This document shows, one piece after another, positions 37,424 through 44,939 of a stretch of DNA of 64,000 nt (its first letter is position 1; each line of letters starts with the position of its first letter). Source of the DNA: JAFMDF01 sp965222705 (GTDB lineage: Bacteria > Bacteroidota > Bacteroidia > Chitinophagales > Saprospiraceae). Position numbers and translations under genes: made by a program. The stretch is taken from assembly GCA_965222705.1 (NCBI GenBank), contig CBDCUO010000023.1, positions 1 through 64,000 on the forward strand, given 5' to 3'. Under the pieces are notes generated by a model that was not told where the DNA came from, searched no databases, and saw nothing but the letters and a program-made list of their open reading frames with translations.

Positions 37424-37699
37424 GGCACACAACAAAGTGCAAAACGTCAATAGCCCCTATGCGGGGCTACTGCGTTTGCACAAACCGATGCGGTTGTCAT
37501 CCTCCCTTCGGTCGTCCGACAACCGCATCGGTCAAGGGTCTGCGCTCCATTGCTGGTCACTCGTCCTCCCTTCGGTCAGACGAGCACCCATCAATGCGTC
37601 AACGCAATGTTGGGACTGTGGTCGGAAAAATTTTTCGGCTTCGCCGAAATTTTCCCTCCCTCCGCCCAACACAGCGCAGACCCTTGACCGTTGTGCGCC
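37424..37699 (+). repeat. attC-like site 9 with full mini-cassette
   Basis: The left core GGCACACAAC is a perfect ten-base match to the cassette start GTTGTGTGCC at 34111, across 3.3 kb. The stem is GTGCAAA / TTTGCAC, with an unpaired A and inner pair TAGCCCC / GGGGCTA. The mini-cassette is 37488-37690 (203 bp). The right core is GTTGTGCGCC (37690-37699). Confidence 0.92.
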
Positions 37700-37828
37700 A
37701 CCAAGAAGAAAAAGAAAAACCGAAATTGAGGAGCATGAAAAATACCGAAATAAAAAATACCCCGATATGCCCCGAAAAACCTGCGACATATCGTCGGCGA
37801 AGCCGTTTTTCTCGGGCGGATAGAAAAT

Positions 37829-38300
37829 GAAATTTTGCTCGGCGGAATCAGCGGATAAATTGAAATTCAGTTTTTGCCCGGCGAATAAATAACGAAAAAC
37901 CGCTCGGACAAATCGGCAAAATTTCAGAAAATACGCCTCCGGTTTCGGGCGAATAAGAAACGAAATTTTGCTCGGCGGAATCGGCAAATTAATTGAAATC
38001 CGTTTTCTTGCCCGGCGGATAAATATCGAAAAACCGCTCGGACGAATCGGCGAAAAATTTAGAAAATACGTCTCCGATTTCGGGCGAATAGAAAATAAAA
38101 TTTTGTTTGGCGAAATCGGAGGATAAATTGAAATCCGTTTTCATGCCCGGCAAATAAATAAAGAAGAACTGCTCAGAAAAATCAGCGGAATTTTCGGAAA
38201 TTACGTCTCCGCTTTCGGGCAGATAAGAAACGAAATTTTGCTCGGCGGAATCGGCGGATGAATTGAAATCCGTTTTCTTGCCCGGCGGATAAATAACGAA
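37829..38300. repeat. Imperfect tandem repeat, period about 135 bp, 3.5 copies
   Basis: Units start near 37829, 37962, 38096 and 38232 with GAAATTTTGCTCGGCGGAAT or a close variant. The period (133-136) is close to 45 codons, and the minus strand carries a repeating peptide pattern (IYPPGKKTDFN...SADSAEQNF) that is interrupted by stops. No convincing gene is seen on either strand. This repeat fills most of cassette 37691-38376, otherwise holding only a 31-codon frame at 37735. Confidence 0.8.
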
Positions 38301-38312
38301 AAAAAAGAAGGC

Positions 38313-38821
38313 GGCGCACAACAATGGCTAAAACGGTCATGTCGGCTATGCGCCGCCACGCCGTTTAGCCGGACCGTTGCTGCGCCAACCTCCCTTCGGT
38401 TGGCAGTCGCAGCAACGGTCAAGCGCCTGCGCCGCCGAAGTTGCCCACCCGTCCTTCCTTCGGTCGGACGCGCGCACAACTTCACGCCGACGGCCATACG
38501 CAGGACTGCGGGCGAAAAAATTTTTTCGGCTTCGCCGAAAATTTTTCCACCCTCCGCCTGCGCCCGGCGCAGGCGCTTGACCGATGCGGTTGTCATCCTC
38601 CCTTCGGTCAGACGAGCACCCATCAATGCGTCAACGCAATGTTGGGACTACGGTCGGAAAAATTTTTCGGCTTCGCCGAAATTTCCCCTCCCTCCGCCCA
38701 ACACAGCGCAGACCCTTGACCGTTGCTGCGCCAACCTCCCTTCGATCGGACGGGCGCACAACTTCACGCCAACGGCCATACGCAGGCGGAGGCGCTTGAC
38801 CGTTGTCATCAATTCCACTAT
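38313..38821 (+). repeat. attC-like site 10 with three mini-cassettes in tandem
   Basis: The left core GGCGCACAAC is a perfect match to the cassette start GTTGTGCGCC at 37690. The stem is GGCTAAA / TTTAGCC. Three gene-free units follow: family 2 (38377-38583, 207 bp), family 1 with the same 139-bp deleted form as in site 1 (38584-38722) and a short family 2 form (38723-38812). Each is separated by ACCG. The final right core is GTTGTCATC (38812-38820). Confidence 0.88.
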
Positions 38822-39060
38822 AAAAAAATCTATTGATTAAAATAAGCTAACGGGGGTAAATTGCTACCTTTAAGCAGATGTATGTTCCTTGACAAAGCCG
38901 TTTTTTTAAAAGGTGTCAATGGGACTCATGAGAATGAGTCGTAAACCCGAGCTCAATTCTGGTTAGAAATGTGAATGTAGAAATGTAAAAATCTACTACA
39001 AGATGATTAAAAAATGGTGAATCCTTCTTGGATATCCCGCTCAGTATAATTTTGAATCAT
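38822..39060. other. Gene-free cassette body of unknown nature
   Basis: About 240 bases without a convincing reading frame. The middle (38920-38960) contains GACTCATGAGAATGAGTC, a 6-bp palindromic hairpin, followed by a GC-richer segment, so a structured RNA or a fragment of an intron or IS end is possible. Nothing is recognised. The expected left half of the next attC-like site is missing at its right edge. Confidence 0.4.
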
Positions 39061-39065
39061 AAGAT

Positions 39066-39244
39066 TTATATATGCGAGCCCGTTGCTGCGCCGCCGAAGT
39101 TGCCCACCCGTCCTTCCTTCGGTCGGACGCGCGCACAACTTCCCGCCGACGGCCATACGCAGGACTACGGGCGAAAAAATTTTTTCGGCTTTGCCGAAAT
39201 TTTTCCACCCTGCGCCCGGCGCAGGCGCTTGACCGTTCGGTGCA
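39066..39244 (+). repeat. attC-like site 11, left arm lost, with family 2 mini-cassette
   Basis: Only TATATGCGAGCCCG of the stem's right arm remains. A family 2 mini-cassette (39083-39235, 153 bp, missing its first hairpin) and the right core GTTCGGTGC (39235-39243) follow. The left core is absent. Confidence 0.75.
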
Positions 39245-39270
39245 AGAAAAAATCAAAAAACAAAACTCAT

Positions 39271-39951
39271 ATGAAAAACCTAACAGTTTTATTTTCACTT
39301 TTTTCCATATTCATAATTTGCTGTAATCAGCCAACTGAAAAAAAAGAGGTAATCCCAAGTGCAGAAAAAGTAAAATTATGGAATGAAAAAAATAAGCAAT
39401 ATTTAATTAAAGGATTAGAAAGAACCAGAAATGAATTGATAAATGAAATTCAAAATTTAAGCAATGAAGAATGGGAATTTAAAGAAGAAATCAATCGATG
39501 GTCAATTGCAGAAATTGTTGAACATTTAGAAGTTCAAGATGAATTGTATTTCAGAGAAATATTTTTGACAACGAAGACACCTCAATCAGATAAGTACATT
39601 GAAATAGTAAAAGGAAAAGACGAGGAATTTCTAAAATATGCTGTTGATACGGTAAAAGGGAAAACAGGATGGACATTAGAACCAATCGGAAGATACTGTT
39701 CTAAAGAATCGGCAACAAATTCTTTTTTACGAACAAGAAATAATTTGATTCAGTTTGTGGAAGAGACAGATTTAGATTTACGGCGATTTTTCACTTTCAG
39801 AAAATATTTAGATGATGGAGGACTATCAAATGTAAGTCTTTGGGATGTAAGAGATTTGCACCAACTTCTTTTAACGACAATAGCACATACAGATAGGCAC
39901 TTAAATCAGCTTAGAAAAGTTAAAAAACATTCCAAATATCCAAATAAATAA
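39271..39951 (+). CDS. DinB-like lipoprotein
   Basis: 226 aa from the ATG at 39271. The lipoprotein signal ends FIICC-N. The four-helix DinB/YfiT fold is suggested by WSIAEIVEHLEVQDELYFREI (about 80, with the first metal His) and LHQLLLTTIAHTDRHLNQLRKV (about 200, with the H-x3-H pair). Family members bind a divalent metal and often act as thiol-dependent transferases. Envelope location is unusual for the family. Confidence 0.8.
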   Translation: MKNLTVLFSLFSIFIICCNQPTEKKEVIPSAEKVKLWNEKNKQYLIKGLERTRNELINEIQNLSNEEWEFKEEINRWSIAEIVEHLEVQDELYFREIFLTTKTPQSDKYIEIVKGKDEEFLKYAVDTVKGKTGWTLEPIGRYCSKESATNSFLRTRNNLIQFVEETDLDLRRFFTFRKYLDDGGLSNVSLWDVRDLHQLLLTTIAHTDRHLNQLRKVKKHSKYPNK

Positions 39952-39956
39952 ATCCA

Positions 39957-40211
39957 GCACTGAACAAAGTGTAAAATGGTCATCCGCCCTATGCGGGCGC
40001 ACGCTATTTACACAGACCGTTGCTGCGCCAACCTCCCTTTGGTCGGCAGTCGCAGCAACGGTCCAGCGCCTGCGCCGCCGAAGTTGCCCGCCCGTTCTTC
40101 CTTCGGTCGGACGCGCGCACAACTTCCCGCCGACGGCCATACGCAGGACTACGGGCGAAAATTTTCCCGCCCTCGGCCTGCGCCCGGCGCAGGCGCTTGA
40201 CCGGTTAGCCT
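39957..40211 (+). repeat. attC-like site 12 with family 2 mini-cassette
   Basis: The left core GCACTGAAC pairs with the cassette start GTTCGGTGC with one mismatch. The stem is GTGTAAA / TTTACAC with an unpaired A. The mini-cassette is 40020-40203/4. The boundary reads CCGGTT, one extra G. The right core is GTTAGCCTC (40204-40212). Confidence 0.88.
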
Positions 40212-40253
40212 CCATTAAGAAAAAGAATTAATGATAAAAGTATTTAGTAAGGA

Positions 40254-40451
40254 ATGATGAAAGTCGGTTATACATTTAAAGAAATGCTGCCTTCAGAAAG
40301 CATCGACAATTCCAAAACGTTTCATACAGAATTGTGCTTCAAAACCACCAAGAATAAGGTTGCCGATATCCACGAACTCTTGGTGGCTTTTGTGAGCATC
40401 ATTTTGGTACGAACCTCATACCTCACGGTTTCGCTTCCAAAACTAAATTGA
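40254..40451 (+). CDS. Short reading frame, probably the start of a truncated gene
   Basis: 65 codons (KVGYTFKEMLPSESIDNSKTFHTELCFKTTKNKVADIHELL...) just after the cassette boundary. The last 29 bases overlap the convergent methyltransferase gene, and the end looks like foreign frame. It is probably the 5' end of the original cassette gene cut off by insertion of the following segment. No family is recognised. Confidence 0.35.
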   Translation: MMKVGYTFKEMLPSESIDNSKTFHTELCFKTTKNKVADIHELLVAFVSIILVRTSYLTVSLPKLN

Positions 40452-41478
40452 AAGGCGTTTCGGTTGCTCTTCTAAAATTATTAAAACCACCTGAAAGGGC
40501 GACCTCCCTTAATCGTTTTTCTCCAGCCTGCGAGCCTAATCCAAGCCCTACTTCTTGGCTAAGGGAAGTCGGTGTACAGAGCATCGTGGAAAAAGCATAA
40601 AATGCCCTGCCTAATGGGTTTAAATTTTCCTCTAAACTGTCCTTGGCATAAGGCTCGACAATCATGCAGGTACCATCTTTATTAAGCACATTAACTACAT
40701 GAGAACAAGCACCTACGGGGTCGCCCATATCATGTAAACTGTCGAAGAAGGTAACAAAATCATATCCATTTCCAGGGAAATCTTTTGCTGTAGCCACCTC
40801 AAACGAAATATTGCTTAAACCAGATTCTTTTGCCAATTGAGTGGCATGCTCTATTGATTTATCATGAATATCATAACCGATAAATTCAGAGTTCGGGAAT
40901 GCTTCTGCCATTACGAAAGTCGAAGCACCATGACCACACCCTATATCAGCCACCTTTGCTCCTTGTTTCAGTTTTTCGGCTACTCCGTCAAGTGATGGAA
41001 TCCAACTGGAAACTAAATTAGCCCTGTAGGTGGGTTTGAAAAATTTCTCTGTTCCACAAAACAAACAGTTATTATGGTCACCCCAAGTAACTTTTTCTCC
41101 AGATTGAAATGCCTTAGTAATTTTAGGCTCGTCATGATACATGGAAGAGATGGTATAAAAAGCACCAGTCATGATTACGGGACTTTCTTCATTTGCAAAA
41201 ACCATCGATTGTTCTGGAGTCATAGAGAATTCTTGGGTTTCAGGATTATATTCTATAAAACCAGAAGCAGCTTGAGCAGAAGCCCACTCTCGGATGTATC
41301 GTTCTGTAGTTGAAGTTGACCGAGCCAGTTCCACGGAAGTCATAGCACCTTTATTAGTGAGTGCCTTGTAAAGCCCTAAGCGGTCTCCTATTAGAATTAG
41401 TACCCCATTTGCTGCCGCCCCCATTTCGTTAATCATTTTACCTAAAAATTGCTCTAATTTTTCTTCATTCAATTTCAT
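40423..41478 (-). CDS. Class I SAM-dependent methyltransferase with winged-helix N-terminus (Rv2258c-like)
   Basis: 351 aa. The N-terminal winged helix (LILIGDRLGLYKALTNKGAMTSVELA, about 25-100) resembles that of dimeric small-molecule methyltransferases. The AdoMet motif VADIGCGHGASTFVMAEAFP is at about 175, and later motifs are GYDFVTFFDSLHDMGDP and GTCMIVEPYA. The substrate is unknown. It is transcribed against the array, and its left end overlaps the truncated frame at 40254. Confidence 0.88.
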   Translation of the reverse strand: MKLNEEKLEQFLGKMINEMGAAANGVLILIGDRLGLYKALTNKGAMTSVELARSTSTTERYIREWASAQAASGFIEYNPETQEFSMTPEQSMVFANEESPVIMTGAFYTISSMYHDEPKITKAFQSGEKVTWGDHNNCLFCGTEKFFKPTYRANLVSSWIPSLDGVAEKLKQGAKVADIGCGHGASTFVMAEAFPNSEFIGYDIHDKSIEHATQLAKESGLSNISFEVATAKDFPGNGYDFVTFFDSLHDMGDPVGACSHVVNVLNKDGTCMIVEPYAKDSLEENLNPLGRAFYAFSTMLCTPTSLSQEVGLGLGSQAGEKRLREVALSGGFNNFRRATETPFNLVLEAKP

Positions 41479-41614
41479 GATATTGGAATTTTTAGCAACT
41501 ATAGAAAGGGTTGATTTTAAAAAAGATGCTGAATTTCCAAAAAATCAACTATCCCTCTAAAGCATAGTTACTTTAGTTTAAAAAAATTAATTGTATTTTG
41601 CATGATGCGCCTAA

Positions 41615-42801
41615 TACTTTGTAATAAAAATTAATTAATATTTTGTATTTTCCGAAAAAGATCGGAAAATGAAAAAACAACATGTCAAATTAAAGAAAGC
41701 AGATCTTAAGAAAATAGAAGATTTACTTTCAAAAGGTTCTTTGAAATCAAGAGAATACAAACGAGCGACTGCTTTGAAAGCTTTGCAAAATGGTCAAACG
41801 TATCAGGAAGTATCCAAGCTATTAGGAGTTAGTTATCAAGCCGTATCAAGTTGGGCTAAAAAGTATAAATCTGATGGTTTAGCGTTTTTAAAAGATAAAC
41901 CTAGACCAGGTCGCCCATTAGAAATAGATGCCTTACAAAAAGCAAAAATCACTGCATTAGCCTGTAGTGAACCTCCTGAAGGTCATGCTAAATGGACACT
42001 CCGATTATTGGCAGATAAGTTAGTAGAACTTGACTATTGTGATCATATATCTCATAATCAAGTAGGTTTAATTTTAAAAAAAATGAACTTAAGCCTCACT
42101 TAAAATGCTATTGGTGTATTAGTAAAATAACGGGTAGCTTTCTTGCACAGATGGAACAAATCTTATGGCTCTATGCCTTAGAGTATGATCCACTATATCC
42201 AGTCATTTGTTTTGACGAACGTCCTTGTTTTCTAATTGAAAATACTAAACAACCCATAGCAATGCGATCTGGAAAAATCACTAAAGAACATTATGCATAT
42301 AAGAAGAATGGTTCCTGTTCTTTACTTGCTGCTATTGAACCTTTAACAGGAAAAAGAATAGCAAAGGTCTATGATCGACGAACAAAAAAAGACTATGCTG
42401 ACTTTATGAATTTTGTAGTCCAACAATATCCTGATGCTATAAAGCTCAGAACAGTCCAAGATAATTTGAACACACATAACGCAAGTTCATTTTACGAAAG
42501 TTTTTCTGCCCAAAAAGCTTTTGAACTGACTCAAAAATTTGATTTTTATTATACACCTCTATCTGCATCTTGGCTCAACATGATTGAAATTGAATTTTCA
42601 GCTCTAGCCAGGCAATGTTTAAATCAAAGAATTCCTACAAAGAAATTACTCGAAAAAAAAGTATTAACTCTTGTCAAAGAACGTTGTGATAGAAAAATTA
42701 AAATCAACTGGCAATTTTCACTAGATAATGCCAGAGTAAAAATGGAACGACATTATAAAAATGTTAATCCAAAAATATTATAAAACTTTTATTACAAAGT
42801 A
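41615..42801 (+). mobile_element. IS630-family insertion sequence
   Basis: 1187 bp including a TA dinucleotide at both ends. The inverted repeats are TACTTTGTAATAAAA at the left and TTTTATTACAAAGTA at the right. TA targeting is typical of IS630/Tc1. It lies between two minus-strand genes. Confidence 0.9.
41669..42783 (+). CDS. IS630-family transposase in two frames (probable frameshift site)
   Basis: The first frame (41669-42103, 144 aa) holds the HTH domain (GQTYQEVSKLLGVSYQAVSSWAKKY, LKDKPRPGRPLE). The DDE domain follows in a second frame: VICFDERPCFLI (Asp), TVQDNLNTHNASSFYE (Asp) and WLNMIEIEFSALAR (Glu), ending at 42783. The frames meet at a run of eight A (42078-42085, TTTTAAAAAAAATG). 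Slippage there would make a full-length protein, as known for several IS630 members, or the break may be a mutation. Confidence 0.85.
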
Positions 42802-42811
42802 CTAATGATAT

Positions 42812-43306
42812 TTAGGCTTGAATTTGGTTCATCTTGCCCGCAATAAAATTGTACACCTTAGATGGAAAGCAGATGTCAAAAAAACTAACAAAAGATGCTG
42901 CGATAACAATTTGCCCTCCCAGAATATAAGCGGCTGTCACCATGTCCACAGTTATGAAATAAATGGTGGAGGCTATAACAAGCGAAGCCATCATACAGGC
43001 GAATTTCAACTGAGGTGACCTTGGAGGCAATTGAGGATCATTCGTCCACCTCCTAATTAGATAATTATAGATGTAGTCAAAAGGGTGGTTTGGTAAGAAA
43101 ATACTTGAAAAGGCGACCACATTCATAAAAATCAGAAGAGGAACGTTTGCAAAAATTACGGCTGGAGCCAAGAATGCCAAGCATAATCTATAGGCAAATC
43201 GGTTGCCGAATGCCAAACTTCGAATCTGTTGGTCAGGGTAACCAAAATAACCTTGTTCCCTAATCCGTGTTATCCTTTTAATGGAAAGTTCCTTTGATTG
43301 TATCAT
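42812..43306 (-). CDS. DUF4395-type integral membrane protein
   Basis: 164 aa with four predicted helices (about 42-72 and 106-150). The family pattern is YFGYPDQQIRSLAFGNRFAYRLCL and FLPNHPFDYIYNYLIRRW near 75. DUF4395 proteins are often found near thiosulfate/rhodanese or redox genes, but the function is unknown. Confidence 0.78.
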   Translation of the reverse strand: MIQSKELSIKRITRIREQGYFGYPDQQIRSLAFGNRFAYRLCLAFLAPAVIFANVPLLIFMNVVAFSSIFLPNHPFDYIYNYLIRRWTNDPQLPPRSPQLKFACMMASLVIASTIYFITVDMVTAAYILGGQIVIAASFVSFFDICFPSKVYNFIAGKMNQIQA

Positions 43307-43364
43307 GATTTTTGATTTTTATATAAGACAAAGAAACGGTCAATTCAGATGAGAAGTGTTATCG

Positions 43365-43471
43365 TATGTTGCAATAGCACCATGATATGTTGCAGTAGTT
43401 TTATCGCCTATTTCAGCCATGCTAACTTATGTTGCAATACCGTTAACAGATGTTGCATTGGCTGTTTTAAC
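43365..43471 (+). promoter_or_regulatory. Four phased direct repeats upstream of the adenylate cyclase gene
   Basis: TATGTTGCA or a one-base variant (GATGTTGCA) begins at 43365, 43386, 43438 and 43459. The spacing is 21, 52 and 21 bases, that is two, five and two helical turns, so all four sit on one face of the DNA. The block lies in the divergent region between the DUF4395 and cyclase genes. It fits the operator of an activator with direct-repeat sites, such as an AraC- or CRP-like protein. Confidence 0.7.
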
Positions 43472-43498
43472 TGAGTATTTTTTCTCATTTTGCAGGGT

Positions 43499-44809
43499 AT
43501 GAACGATAAAAAGAGAAATATTATTCAACGGTTTTTGCAGGTAGCAACCTTGCCCACAGACAGTCAAGAGCAGCGACTAAACAAAGAAAACCTATTGCTC
43601 ATGTCCTCTCACTTTACGGTGGTAGGATTGGTGTGGGGACTTGTATATTCTACCAATGGGCTTTGGCTGCCGAGTTGCATTCCTTTTTCTTATACCATCC
43701 TTTCTGCCATTAGCATTGTGATTCTTCTTACCACTAAAAAATTTGTGTTTTTTAGAAACATCCAACTTTGCCTTGTTCTGCTCTTGCCTTTCCTGCTTCA
43801 ACTCAGTCTGGGAGGGTTTATAACATCCAGTTGTGTGATATTATGGGCTATCGTCTGCCCACTCGCTGCCTTGTTTTTTATCACCCTGCGCCAATCCTTT
43901 TACTGGTTCGGTGCTTTTGTGGTATTGATGATTGTGGCTTATCTGATTGACGACGAATTGCCTCGTTATTATAAATGGGACATAGCTGATGCTTTTATAG
44001 ATACCCTCTTCCTGTTGAATATAGTAGGGGTATCTATTCTGGTTTTTTTGGTGCAATATTATTTTGCAAGAAATGAAAGGACGCTAAAAAAAGAAGTGGA
44101 AAAGACTAATGCGGCGCTAATAAGACAACATGAAGCGCTGACCTTAGAGCAAGGAAAGACCAAGCAAATACTGGAAAAAATAGAGCATCTTTTTGGTCAA
44201 CAAGTATCGCAGGAAGTGGCAAAAGAACTAATTGCTCAAGAAAATGACTTTGAGGGGAAAAGCTATGAAGTCACCGTCCTCTTTCTGGATATAAGGGATT
44301 TTTCAAAATTTGCCGATAACAAAAAACCTGCTGAAGTAGCCGCTTTCCAAAATATTATTTTTGGTGAACTACTCAATACTATTAGAGAACACAAAGGCAT
44401 CACCAATCAAATTTTAGGAGATGGAATTATGGCTGTTTTTGGTGCGCCCGTACAAAGCAGTACGCATGTCTTGGATGCCGTAAAAGCAGGTTATGCTTTG
44501 GTAGGAAAGATAAAAGAGTTGAACGAGTTGAAGAAAATACCACCAACTCGAATAGGAATAGGATTGCATACTGGAAATGTTGTTGCTGGAAATATTGGCA
44601 ATGATTTTAGGAAAGTTTATACCTTAACTGGAAGTACCGTAAACATTGCTTCCCGTATTGAACAATTGAACAAAGTGTATAAAAGTCAATTCTTAATCTC
44701 CGAAGCGATAAAAACAGAAATACGTCATACTGACTATCCAGCCACCTTTTTAGAGGATGTTTCACTAAAAGGCATTGAAAGTAGCATGAAAATTTATAAA
44801 TTGTTGTAA
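43499..44809 (+). CDS. Membrane-bound class III adenylate/guanylate cyclase
   Basis: 436 aa from the ATG at 43499 (NDKKRNIIQRFLQ); an upstream ATG at 43490 is possible. Six transmembrane helices (about 35-200) form a 7TMR-like sensor, followed by a coiled coil and the class III catalytic domain: VTVLFLDIRDFSKFAD (metal Asp), ILGDGIMAVFGAP (second Asp), RIGIGLHTGNVVAGNIG and LTGSTVNIASRIEQL (transition-state Asn/Arg). The membrane half is almost the same as that of the kinase at 44940, so two outputs share one sensor. Confidence 0.93.
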   Translation: MNDKKRNIIQRFLQVATLPTDSQEQRLNKENLLLMSSHFTVVGLVWGLVYSTNGLWLPSCIPFSYTILSAISIVILLTTKKFVFFRNIQLCLVLLLPFLLQLSLGGFITSSCVILWAIVCPLAALFFITLRQSFYWFGAFVVLMIVAYLIDDELPRYYKWDIADAFIDTLFLLNIVGVSILVFLVQYYFARNERTLKKEVEKTNAALIRQHEALTLEQGKTKQILEKIEHLFGQQVSQEVAKELIAQENDFEGKSYEVTVLFLDIRDFSKFADNKKPAEVAAFQNIIFGELLNTIREHKGITNQILGDGIMAVFGAPVQSSTHVLDAVKAGYALVGKIKELNELKKIPPTRIGIGLHTGNVVAGNIGNDFRKVYTLTGSTVNIASRIEQLNKVYKSQFLISEAIKTEIRHTDYPATFLEDVSLKGIESSMKIYKLL

Positions 44810-44939
44810 TTGTTCAAGACTGGGTACAGAATTGCGGGCTTGCTTCCTGCGCCTCTGTGATTTAATTCCTTTTTAAAGTCTTGTTGGAAACGACCCCGAA
44901 GCACTATTCAGAAACTATTGTGCTTTTAAATAGCAACAC

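Noticed and set aside
37989..38324. 111-codon minus-strand frame over the 135-bp repeats as a real gene
   Set aside because: Other repeat units in the same frame contain stops, composition is odd (many Phe and Pro), and the frame starts at the attC site. It was kept only as a repeat.
39028..39270. Extended start of the DinB-like gene through the attC-like repeat
   Set aside because: The long frame begins inside the gene-free cassette and reads through the mini-cassette. The lipoprotein signal fits a start at 39271 instead.
21681..40211. CRISPR array
   Set aside because: Repeats are over 200 bp, are separated by 0.7-3.4 kb with genes, and no cas gene is present.
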